Positions 38,727-46,900 of a stretch of 64,000 nt of DNA are shown here, one piece after another. Below the pieces are notes generated by a model that searched no databases, had not been told where the DNA came from, and saw nothing but the letters and a program-made list of their open reading frames with translations. How positions within the stretch are numbered: position 1 is the stretch's first letter; every line of letters starts with the position of its first letter. The DNA lies in contig NZ_CP113068.1 of the NCBI RefSeq assembly GCF_026625885.1, positions 4,836,001-4,900,000 on the forward strand. The letters are read 5' to 3'. The stretch is from Roseateles sp. SL47. Its GTDB lineage: Bacteria; Pseudomonadota; Gammaproteobacteria; Burkholderiales; Burkholderiaceae_C. Position numbers and translations under genes: made by a program.

Positions 38727-38752
38727 TGCAATGTTGGGCACCCAACATTGCA
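38727..38752. promoter_or_regulatory. 26-bp perfect palindrome between receptor and acyltransferase genes
   Basis: TGCAATGTTGGG and CCCAACATTGCA flank CA: 12-bp perfect arms, 55 bp after the receptor stop and 158 bp before the acyltransferase start. As RNA it would make an 11-bp stem with a GCAC loop, but no T tract follows, so an operator is as likely as a terminator. Confidence 0.55.
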
Positions 38753-38910
38753 ATGATCGCCAACGAACGTTCAATGCGCCGCCACAGAAACTTTACGGCT
38801 TACGGGTGCGCGTGACGTACCCGCTGTCCCCTGCATTCATCGTCGGAAGGAGAGACGGGCCACTAGGATGAGAGTTCCCATTCACCGACTCGATTCCTTG
38901 GGAGCACGCC

Positions 38911-39927
38911 TTGTCCAGCGGCCTGTCCATCAACACCCTTCGCGGCCTCGCCTGCCTGCTGCTGGTGGGCTACCACGTCATTGGCGACAGCAGCAATTCC
39001 GGGCTGAGACTGCCGGACGAGCACATTGCCAGCCAATTGAATGACTGGCTGGCATTGGTGCGAATGCCGCTGTTTTCGTTTCTCTCCGGGCTGGTCTATG
39101 CGCGCAGGCCTTTGACGGGTGACATCACACCGTTTGCTATCGGCAAGACGCGGCGCCTGCTGTTGCCGATGCTGGTGGTGGGCACCGGCTTTGCGTTGCT
39201 GCAAAACCTGACCGACGGCACCAATAAGGAAGGCGACTACAACTGGTGGCTGCTGCACACCGTGCCGGTGGCGCATTACTGGTTTCTTGAAGCGCTTTTT
39301 ATCCTCTTCATCGTCACCGCCGTGCTTGAGCGCCTGCGATGGCTGTCCACACCGGGACGGTTCTCGGCGGTCTGGCTCGTGGCGGCGGCCTTGCACTGCT
39401 GGGGTGAACTGCCGGTGTATTTCGGACTGAATGGCGCGGTCCATCTGGCGCCCTTCTTCCTGCTTGGCATCGCGGCACAACGCTTTCAACTGGATCAGGC
39501 GGGGCCTCGGGCGATGCCTGGGGTACTGGCCGCCGTGATGAGCTGCATCCTGCTGCTGTGGGCGCTGATGGATGCCCCCACCGACAACCACCCGGGGCTG
39601 CAGCGCCTGGTGGTGAGCGTCTGCGTCTGTCTGCTGCTGCTGCGTCTGAAACCGGAAGTGCGCTGGCTGGCCTGGGTGGGGGCCTGGTCCTTCGGCATCT
39701 ATCTGTTTCATCCGGTGTTCACCGCCGGCGCGCGGATGACCCTCAAGGCGCTGAGCGTGCAGGACATCCCCACGCTGCTGGTCGCAGGGTTGCTGGCCGG
39801 CCTGGCCGGCTCCATCGCCCTGACGGCGGCACTGCGGCGTTTCCCCTACGGGCACTGGGCGCTGGGGGAAAAGCCGGCACGGTGCACAGCTCAAGCCACC
39901 ACAACACCCGCAGCGACCACGCACTGA
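38911..39927 (+). CDS. Acyltransferase-3 family membrane protein
   Basis: A 338-residue polytopic protein of the acyltransferase-3 type (SINTLRGLACLLLVGYHVIGD at the N-terminus with the conserved Arg and His; LVRMPLFSFLSGLVYA; SFGIYLFHPVF near the end). The start is TTG at 38911, chosen because GGGAG stands just ahead and no ATG fits. It ends 3 bp before the convergent P-type ATPase gene. It probably O-acylates an exported glycan; the acceptor is unknown. Confidence 0.83.
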   Translation: MSSGLSINTLRGLACLLLVGYHVIGDSSNSGLRLPDEHIASQLNDWLALVRMPLFSFLSGLVYARRPLTGDITPFAIGKTRRLLLPMLVVGTGFALLQNLTDGTNKEGDYNWWLLHTVPVAHYWFLEALFILFIVTAVLERLRWLSTPGRFSAVWLVAAALHCWGELPVYFGLNGAVHLAPFFLLGIAAQRFQLDQAGPRAMPGVLAAVMSCILLLWALMDAPTDNHPGLQRLVVSVCVCLLLLRLKPEVRWLAWVGAWSFGIYLFHPVFTAGARMTLKALSVQDIPTLLVAGLLAGLAGSIALTAALRRFPYGHWALGEKPARCTAQATTTPAATTH

Positions 39928-39930
39928 GTG

Positions 39931-42471
39931 TCATCCAGTCTTCACCCGGGCGCGGGCTGGCGGCCGATGCAGCGCGGCCATCGCTTCGCACCAGCCCCAG
40001 GTGAGCACGGCCAGTCCTGCACACAAGCCCAGCAACACGAGCGAGGGAGCCGCGAAGCGGAACAGTGTGTGCAGTGCGGGCACGCCCCAGGCCAATGCCA
40101 ACAGCATCAGCGTGCCGGCGAAGATCCAGCCGAAGGCCGTATGGCCGCCCGACGTACCGGCCGTCGATGGCGCGGCGGAGCGATTGGCCTGAATCAGCCC
40201 CAGATTGCCCAGCACCAGCACCACAAACGATGCGGTTCGCCCCGCATCTTCTGACGTGGACAGGTCCCTGCCCAGCAAGTACGCCGCCACGACGGCCACC
40301 AGCAACCCAAGCCCCTGCAGCAGGCCCAGCCTGATCAGTCCGCCGCCAAACAGATGCGCGTCCGGGCGCCTGGGCGGCTGCGCCATGGCACCCGGCTCCA
40401 GAGGTTCGGCCTCGAACACGATGGAGCAGGCGGGATCAATCACCAGTTGAAGGAAAAGGACATGGGCCGGCATCAGAATCAGCGGCCACCCCATCAGCAG
40501 AGGAGCCAGGGCCAGGCCAATGATGGGCAGATGCGCAGCCAGGACAAAGGTGAAGGCTTTGCGCAGATTGGCGAAGACCCGCCGCCCATATCGGATGGTG
40601 GTGACCAGGGATCCAAAGTCATCTTTGAGCAACACCAGGTCAGCCGCTTCCCGTGCCACGTCCGTCCCTCGCCCACCCATGGCCACGCCGATGTGAGCGG
40701 CCTTCAGGGCTGGCGCGTCGTTGACGCCATCACCAGTCATCGCCACGACTTCGCCCGCTGCCCGAAAAGCACGGACCAGCCGCAGCTTCTGCTCAGGTCG
40801 AACCCGACAAAACACCTGCGTCCGGCGCAGCCGAACCGCCAGATCCGCATCATCCAGAGCATCCAACTGCTCCCCCGTCAGAGAACCACCCGACAAGTCC
40901 AGGCCCGCCTGTTGCGCGATGGCAAGCGCCGTGGCCGGATGGTCGCCGGTGATCATGGCGACCCGGATGCCCGCCGCGCGACATTCGGCAATCGCGCCGG
41001 GCACGTCATCGCGCACCGGGTCCTCCAGCGCGATCAGGCCGACCCATTCAAAGTCGAAATCATGCTGCGCGGTGGGCAATACATCAGCACGGAAGCGCGC
41101 GTGGGCCACGCCAAGCACACGAAGCCCGTCCGCCGCCATATCGACCACCTGGTCCGAGATGTGCTGCCGCTCGTGGGGCGGCAAGTGACAGAGGTCCATG
41201 ATGGCCTCCGGGGCGCCTTTGGCCGCCACCACCAAGGCACGCTGATCCGGCGAGCGCCACACCCTCGACATCGCCAGCAGTTCACGCGAGAGCGGATAGT
41301 CGGACACCAGGGACCAGTCGCCATGCAAATGCTCGGAGCCCTGCAGCCACCGTTGACCGGCAGCAGCAATGGCCGTTTCCATCGGATCGAAGGCCTGGCG
41401 ATGACTGGACAACACCGCGTATTCCAGCACCGGATGAAAGCGGTGTGACATGGCGGAAGGCGGCTGCCCGCGCAGATCAAAACGCTCATCACTGACCCAC
41501 AGACGCCGAACCTCCATCTGGTTGCGCGTCAGGGTCCCGGTCTTGTCCACGCACAGCACGGTGGTGGCTCCCAGCAGTTCCACCACCGGAATGCGCCGGG
41601 TCAGCACCTGCTCGCGGGAGAGACGCCAGGCGCCGAGCCCCAGAAATACAGTCAGCACCACCGGCAGTTCTTCCGGCAGCAGCGCCATGGCCAGGGTGAG
41701 CCCTGCCAGGGTGCCAGTGAGCCAGTCGCCACGGGTCAGCCCCCAGCCCAGGGCAAGCAGCGAGGCCAGGGCCAGACCAGCCGCGGCCACGACCCTCACG
41801 ATGCGGGAGGTTTCCCGCTGAATGGGCGTTTCGTCGAGGGAAATGCCCCCCAGCGTGGCACCGATGCGACCCAGCGCGCTTCGAGCGCCGGTGGCCACCA
41901 CCATCGCCTGCGCCGTGCCCTGTGTGACCAGTGAACCGGCAAAACACAGGAATTGCGCGTCGGCGGCCGTATCAAGCTTCGCCTTCGCCTGCTTCAGTAC
42001 CGGCGCCGACTCCCCCGTCAGCAGGGATTCATCCACGGCCAGATAGCGGGCTTCGACCACCTCAGCGTCGGCGGGTACACGATCGCCTTCCGCCAGCAGA
42101 ACCAGGTCACCCACCACCAGACATCGACCCGGCAGCCGCACGGGCTGCCCGTCCCGCACCACCAGCGCACGAGGACTGGACAGGTCCCGGAGAGCCTCCA
42201 GCGCCGCCTGGCTGCGGCGCTTCTGGACCAAGGTCATCGCCATCACCAGGACCACAAACCCCAACAACATGGCGGCCTCCTGCCGGTCGCCGATGGCGAG
42301 GTAGATCGCCCCGCAGGCCACCAGCAGCAGGAACATGGGCTCGCTGGCCACTTCGCGAACCAATTGCAGGACCCCTGCACGTGAGGCTGCAGGGAGTTCG
42401 TTGAAGCCGTCGTGAAGCAGGCGTGCCGTTGCCTCCTGCGTGCTCAGGCCGGGTCGCGGTGGGCCGCTCAT
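39931..42471 (-). CDS. P-type cation-transporting ATPase
   Basis: An 846-residue pump. The N-terminal cation-ATPase region (GLSTQEATARLLHDGFNEL) leads to the actuator motif (LLTGESAPV), PEELPVVLTVFLGLGAWRLS in helix M4, the phosphorylation motif DKTGTLTRN with D309, and the hinge MTGDGVNDAPALKAAHIGVAMG. The PEELP helix motif and absence of N-terminal CXXC metal domains place it with calcium/magnesium-type (P2/P3) pumps rather than heavy-metal pumps. It overlaps a 42-codon ORF upstream by 4 bp. Confidence 0.9.
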   Translation of the reverse strand: MSGPPRPGLSTQEATARLLHDGFNELPAASRAGVLQLVREVASEPMFLLLVACGAIYLAIGDRQEAAMLLGFVVLVMAMTLVQKRRSQAALEALRDLSSPRALVVRDGQPVRLPGRCLVVGDLVLLAEGDRVPADAEVVEARYLAVDESLLTGESAPVLKQAKAKLDTAADAQFLCFAGSLVTQGTAQAMVVATGARSALGRIGATLGGISLDETPIQRETSRIVRVVAAAGLALASLLALGWGLTRGDWLTGTLAGLTLAMALLPEELPVVLTVFLGLGAWRLSREQVLTRRIPVVELLGATTVLCVDKTGTLTRNQMEVRRLWVSDERFDLRGQPPSAMSHRFHPVLEYAVLSSHRQAFDPMETAIAAAGQRWLQGSEHLHGDWSLVSDYPLSRELLAMSRVWRSPDQRALVVAAKGAPEAIMDLCHLPPHERQHISDQVVDMAADGLRVLGVAHARFRADVLPTAQHDFDFEWVGLIALEDPVRDDVPGAIAECRAAGIRVAMITGDHPATALAIAQQAGLDLSGGSLTGEQLDALDDADLAVRLRRTQVFCRVRPEQKLRLVRAFRAAGEVVAMTGDGVNDAPALKAAHIGVAMGGRGTDVAREAADLVLLKDDFGSLVTTIRYGRRVFANLRKAFTFVLAAHLPIIGLALAPLLMGWPLILMPAHVLFLQLVIDPACSIVFEAEPLEPGAMAQPPRRPDAHLFGGGLIRLGLLQGLGLLVAVVAAYLLGRDLSTSEDAGRTASFVVLVLGNLGLIQANRSAAPSTAGTSGGHTAFGWIFAGTLMLLALAWGVPALHTLFRFAAPSLVLLGLCAGLAVLTWGWCEAMAALHRPPARARVKTG

Positions 42472-42596
42472 GCGCCCTCACCGCGCGGCGAAACAGAGCC
42501 GACACGATCAGCCTCACCCCGATGAGGAGCAGCCAGCCCTTGCCAGCCCACCAGGACACGGTGCATCCATCGTCCCCAGCCCTGCAGAAATGACAT
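42468..42596 (-). CDS. Candidate small ORF translationally coupled to the P-type ATPase
   Basis: 42 codons with a strong Shine-Dalgarno (GGAGG, 6 nt before ATG) and a stop overlapping the ATPase start by 4 bp (ATGA). The peptide begins MSFLQGWGRWMHRVLVGWQG, Trp-rich and possibly amphipathic, with a polar tail. No family recognised. It could be a real small membrane-associated protein or a leader ORF coupling translation of the pump. Confidence 0.45.
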   Translation of the reverse strand: MSFLQGWGRWMHRVLVGWQGLAAPHRGEADRVGSVSPRGEGA

Positions 42597-42891
42597 GGCT
42601 TGCCTCCAACCCCGATCTCTCACTGGTCCAGCGCTCGACCGAGACAGGTCTTGCCTCGCTCGCGTTGGACCTTGGGGTCGAAGTATGCGCCCGTGGGCCG
42701 TCACAGCGCCGCCTCCCTCCCGAATTGAGTGGGCGGCATCGCGGGAGGCGGTGTGCGTATCCCCCAGGCCCTGCAAGAACGGCGCATGGCCAGGGCTCAA
42801 CCACCTGGCAATCATTGTGAAACAGGCCGCCACGGGCGAAACAGACCGCAAATTGACTCAAATAGACGATGCAAAAAGACCCACACCCCCT
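42597..42891. other. Intergenic region between P-type ATPase and DUF4258 genes
   Basis: Together with the promoter to its right this makes a 352-bp gap. It should hold the leftward ATPase promoter. Nothing gene-like was found; a long leftward frame through it has no ribosome site or domain. Confidence 0.5.
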
Positions 42892-42941
42892 TTGTGAAGC
42901 ACCGGAAAGCTCGTACCATTTCACCCATACTTTTTATGGGT
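42892..42941 (+). promoter_or_regulatory. Promoter and palindromic operator of the DUF4258-HTH pair
   Basis: A -35-like TTGTGA (42892-42897), 16 bp, and -10-like TACCAT (42914-42919) are followed by a perfect dyad ACCCATA-CTTTT-TATGGGT (42923-42941) over the expected transcription start. This is the usual place for autorepression by an HTH antitoxin; the second gene of the pair encodes one. Confidence 0.6.
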
Positions 42942-42948
42942 TGCAGCC

Positions 42949-43251
42949 ATGAGCTTCAGACAGCTCTCGCTGCAGCAATTGCAACGCCACATCCGGGCCC
43001 AAGCTCTCCGCACGGAGCTGGTCTTTCTGACCATCCATGCCAAGAAGCGAATGTCCGAACGAAAGGTCTCCATGGCCGAAGTTCTTGAATGCCTTCGACG
43101 CGGCAGCATCCGCCATCCGCCGGAAGACGACGTCAAGACCGGGCACCTGGTGTGTCGGATGAACTGGTACGGCGCCTCTCGAAACCTGACCACCTGCGTG
43201 GCCCTGGCCGACGATGAGCCGGACCTCATCGTTGTCACCGTGATTGACTAA
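42949..43251 (+). CDS. DUF4258 protein, putative toxin of a toxin-antitoxin pair
   Basis: A 100-residue protein with the DUF4258 pattern (LVFLTIHAKKRMSERKVSMAEVLECLRRGSI...HLVCRMNWYG...LTTCVALADDEPDLIVVTVID). DUF4258 proteins have a RelE/BrnT-like size and fold expectation and are often first gene of a two-gene operon with an HTH protein. That order (toxin first) and the operator resemble mqsRA-type loci. Toxicity is inferred, not shown. Confidence 0.75.
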   Translation: MSFRQLSLQQLQRHIRAQALRTELVFLTIHAKKRMSERKVSMAEVLECLRRGSIRHPPEDDVKTGHLVCRMNWYGASRNLTTCVALADDEPDLIVVTVID

Positions 43252-43265
43252 AAGGAAAGCAGCTC

Positions 43266-43748
43266 ATGTATCACTACACCGAATGCGGGCTCGACAACGT
43301 CTGGCTTGCGAATGGCTACACCACCAAGACCACCGCCTACGGCAAGGCGGTCTCCGTGGCCGATGCGGATCAACTGCAAGCGCTGCTGGCTGAACGGGTG
43401 GTGAGCAAGCCCGCCCGCCTCAGCGGCAAGGAATTCCGCTTCCTGCGGGTGCAAATGGGCATCTCCCAGGCCACCCTGGCCAAGACCCAAGGCGTCAGCG
43501 AACAGGCGGTGAGCCTCTGGGAACGGCACGGCAAGGTCCCGAAAGCCAACGACGCACTGATGCGGTTGTGCTACCTCGCTCATGCCCAAGGGGACGAGCC
43601 GCTGCGCGAAGCCTTCAACCGGGTGATGGAGGTGGAGCGGCTCATCCACCAGAAGATCGTGGCCACCGCCGGGCCCAAGGGGTGGAAGTCAACGGTGGAG
43701 GAAGAACCCACCGAGCGCCTGGCAGAAAGGCCTGCAGTGGCCACGTGA
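43266..43748 (+). CDS. HTH protein, putative MqsA-like antitoxin
   Basis: A 160-residue protein. The N-terminal part (MYHYTECGLDNVWLANGY...) resembles the opening domain of YgiT/MqsA-like antitoxins but has one cysteine only, so a zinc site is unlikely. The Xre-type HTH is at about residues 53-110 (LSGKEFRFLRVQMGISQATLAKTQGVSEQAVSLWER). A helical tail follows. It starts 14 bp after the DUF4258 gene and probably both neutralises that protein and represses the operon. Confidence 0.75.
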   Translation: MYHYTECGLDNVWLANGYTTKTTAYGKAVSVADADQLQALLAERVVSKPARLSGKEFRFLRVQMGISQATLAKTQGVSEQAVSLWERHGKVPKANDALMRLCYLAHAQGDEPLREAFNRVMEVERLIHQKIVATAGPKGWKSTVEEEPTERLAERPAVAT

Positions 43749-43793
43749 GCCGCAGGGGTGCCGGGGTGCGGGGTGCGGGGTGCCGAAAAAGAA

Positions 43794-43837
43794 TGAGCCG
43801 CAAGCACCCAAATGGAAGTAAGGGATCTTGCGGCTCA
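43794..43837 (-). terminator. Terminator downstream of tRNA-Pro
   Basis: TGAGCCGCAAG and CTTGCGGCTCA make an 11-bp perfect stem with a 22-nt loop. Leftward it is followed by TTCTTTTTC, so it is an intrinsic terminator for the tRNA-Pro transcript; it may also serve the HTH gene from the other side. Confidence 0.75.
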
Positions 43838-43847
43838 ACGAGATAAA

Positions 43848-43924
43848 TGGTCGGGGCGGCGGGATTCGAACTCGCGACCCTCTGCTCCCAAAGCAGATGC
43901 GCTACCAGACTGCGCTACGCCCCG
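43848..43924 (-). tRNA. tRNA-Pro (anticodon UGG)
   Basis: Seventy-seven nt with encoded CCA. Acceptor CGGGGCG pairs with CGCCCCG, discriminator A. The anticodon arm TCTGC-TTTGGGA-GCAGA gives TGG, reading CCA and probably other proline codons. The T loop is TTCGAAT. It lies 33 bp downstream of addA on the same strand. Confidence 0.96.
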
Positions 43925-43957
43925 ACGAAGCTAGAGATTGTAGCCACATTTTCAGGC

Positions 43958-46900
43958 CTAAAAATCAAATCGGTCCGCAACTTGTTCTGTGCAGTCAATC
44001 AGACGCCCCTGGCCGGTGATGAAACCGCAGCGCACCGGCTCCCCCGGCTGCAGCGCACGCACCGCTTCCCGGTAGTGCCAGAGCTGGTCCAGATACTCCG
44101 GGTTGTTCTGCGGGGCCGGGTGCAACTTGTAGTCCAGCACCCACCACGTGTCCGGGCGCCCCGGCTCCCCACGCAGGCAGACCAGCCGGTCCAGCCGCAT
44201 GTCCTTCTGATGCCAGCTCAGCGGCACTTCATTGCCCTGCCAGCGTAGACGCTCTGGGTCAAAGAACGGTGCGCATGTCGAGCTCCCCAGGATGGCTTTG
44301 ACGCTGCGCTGCAGTCGCTCATCCCGTCGCGCATCCAGTCCGTACATCTGGGCAGCAGCAGCCATCAGCCGTTCCAGGGTGTGCTGGCGCCCGCGCGGCC
44401 CGCTGTGCCATTCCAACACCCGGTGCAGCGCCTCGCCCAAGGCCGCGCTGTCATCCACCACGTCCGGCCCCTGACCCAGCGCCCCGTCGGCGGCATCGGT
44501 CGCCGAGCCGCCAGCAGCCGCACCCGATTCCACCGCTCCGGCATCAACAAGGCTGTCAGCGCGGCGTGGTGTGGCCACAGGGGCAGTGGGAAGTTGCTTG
44601 AGGGTCGCAACCACCGACATGACGCCGGAACTGCGACGGGACGCGTCCCTGGAGACGTCGCCGGACGCAGCCAGAACCCGCAGCGTTTGCTTGTCGCCAT
44701 GCGCCCCGCCGATCTCATCAACCTCATCAACCTCATCGGCTCCATCGGCCACCGGCCAGGGCGCCGACAAGGGCTCCAGCCGAGACCACCAGGTAGCGCC
44801 ACTGCTGGCCCGGCGCGCCGGCGTGCGGCTGATCAGCAGGCAATGCCGGGCCCGGGTCATGGCCACATACAAGGCATTCAACTCTTCCCGCTGGCGCTGT
44901 TCCTTTTCATCGTCCAGCAGCGGTTGAAGCGCGGCCGGAGGCCGGCTTTCCGATTCCAGGAATGCTACGGTGCGCGGCACAGCCTCCTGCACCGGCCAGG
45001 AAACCGCCAGAGCCATGGACTCGGCCCGCGCCGGGCCGGCCTCGGTGTCCATCAGAACCACCACCTTGGCCTCCAGCCCCTTGGCCCCGTGCACGGTGAG
45101 CAGTTGCACGGCATCCGGCTCAGCCGGAGCGGCCAGTTTCAGCGCCCGCTGTTTCAGCGAGCGGACGAATCCATACAGGCCGGCATACCGGCCGCCATCC
45201 AGATCCAGGGCCAGGGCCAGCAGCGCCTCCACCGCATGCAGGCGCGCACGCCGCTCACTGGGAGGCACCACCGCCGCAATACGCGCCATCAAATCGCCCT
45301 CGTGAACGATGGCATCCAGCAGGTCGTGGGGGCTTCGTTCCACGGCCAACGCGCTCCAGCGCGGCAGCAAGGTCTGAGCCCGTTGCAGGGCGGGGCTCAG
45401 GCTGTTGGTGTCCGCCACCATCAGGGCAGACCACCAACTGAGGGGCTCTGCGCTGAATCCGCTTGGCGCCACTGCAGCGCCTGCTTCTTGTGGATCGGCG
45501 GAAACAAGCTGCTCTTCCGCCAGCGGGACCGCATCGTGCCAGCCCGGGGGGGGCTCGATCGTGGCATGACGGTCGAGCGGGACGCTGATACCCACCTCCT
45601 CACGTGCATCGGATTCCACCGGCGCCAGACAGGGCCCCGCGTCGGAGATCGACGCCGAGGTCCATTCACCCCCAGCGGCCAGGCTCACCAGAGCCTCCAC
45701 GCCCGCATCCGTCGCATCCGTCGCATCCGCCGGCCGCAGCCAGGACACCGCCTTCGACCGCCCGGCCAAATCCAACAAGTCGTTTTCGGTCACGCCAAAC
45801 AGCGGGCTGCGCAAGGCATGCGCCATCGAGAGGTTGTGGCCATTGGAAGCCAACAGGTCCAGCAAGGCCAGCAGGTCCCGCACATCGGGGGCGTCCAGCA
45901 AGGCCATGTCTTCCGGAGCCGCATGCGCGATGCCACGAGACTTCAGCACCTGCGCCAGCACTCGCAGCCCCTCCCGCTTGCGCGCCAGCACAAAAATATC
46001 GCCCGGCTCCACCGCCTCCGAATCCAGCAGGGACTCGATGGCATCGGCAATCCGGCACGCCTCCGCCTCCCGGCGATGCAACTCGGCCTCGCGACGAGGT
46101 TCGGTCAGGCTGGGCCGCCAGGTGTCAGGGTCCCGGCGCTCGCCGTCGGGCCCCGTCGTGTCCTCATCTGCATCAGCCCCCGCATCGACCAGATGAAACA
46201 CACCATCCAGCGGATGCCCGTCGCCCGACTCGGTGGTGTGAGGACGGAACCCGTTGTACTGCTGCGCCAGCGTGGCCGACTCAAACACCGCGTTCACCGC
46301 CGTCAGCACCTGCGGTGAGTTGCGCCGCGTGTGATCACAGGCCAGCAACACACCGTCGAGCCCTTCCCGGACAAAGTCGCGAGCCGCCGCAAACACCCGA
46401 GGTTCCGCCCGGCGGAACCGGTAGATGCTCTGCTTGGGGTCTCCCACGATGAACACCGACGGCGGCCGCTGGCCACTGGCACCCCCGCCCGCTCCGACGT
46501 AACTGGACAGCCAGGCATACAGCGCATGCCACTGCAACGGGCTGGTGTCCTGGAACTCGTCGATCAACAGGTGACGAACCTGCGCATCCAGTCGCTCCTG
46601 CACCCATCCCGCCAGCCCGGCATCGCCCAGCAGTGCCAGGGCGCCGCGCTCCAGATCGTTCATGTCCACCAGGCCACGCTCGCGCTTGAGGCGCTCAAAC
46701 TGATCCAGCAGCACCAGGGCCAGGCCACACATCTGACGATGCCACTGGCGCGCCTGTCGCTGCTCCAGCGCCATCTGCAGCCGGCCCAGGCGGTCCATCA
46801 GTTGCATCAGATCCGGCGCATCGCCCAGTGCCTTGCGCGGCGTGCCGTCCGCCGTGAACAGTGCTGCACGAACGCCTGCCAATGCGGGCTTATCGTCCCC

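Noticed and set aside
42107..42559. A leftward frame with a short hydrophobic start overlapping the ATPase gene
   Set aside because: Most of it runs out of frame inside the ATPase; the hydrophobic stretch is only the overlap of a different frame of the small ORF.
43848..43924. tRNA-Pro as an integration site for a genomic island
   Set aside because: The toxin-antitoxin-like pair is adjacent, but no integrase or repeated tRNA 3' end was seen nearby.
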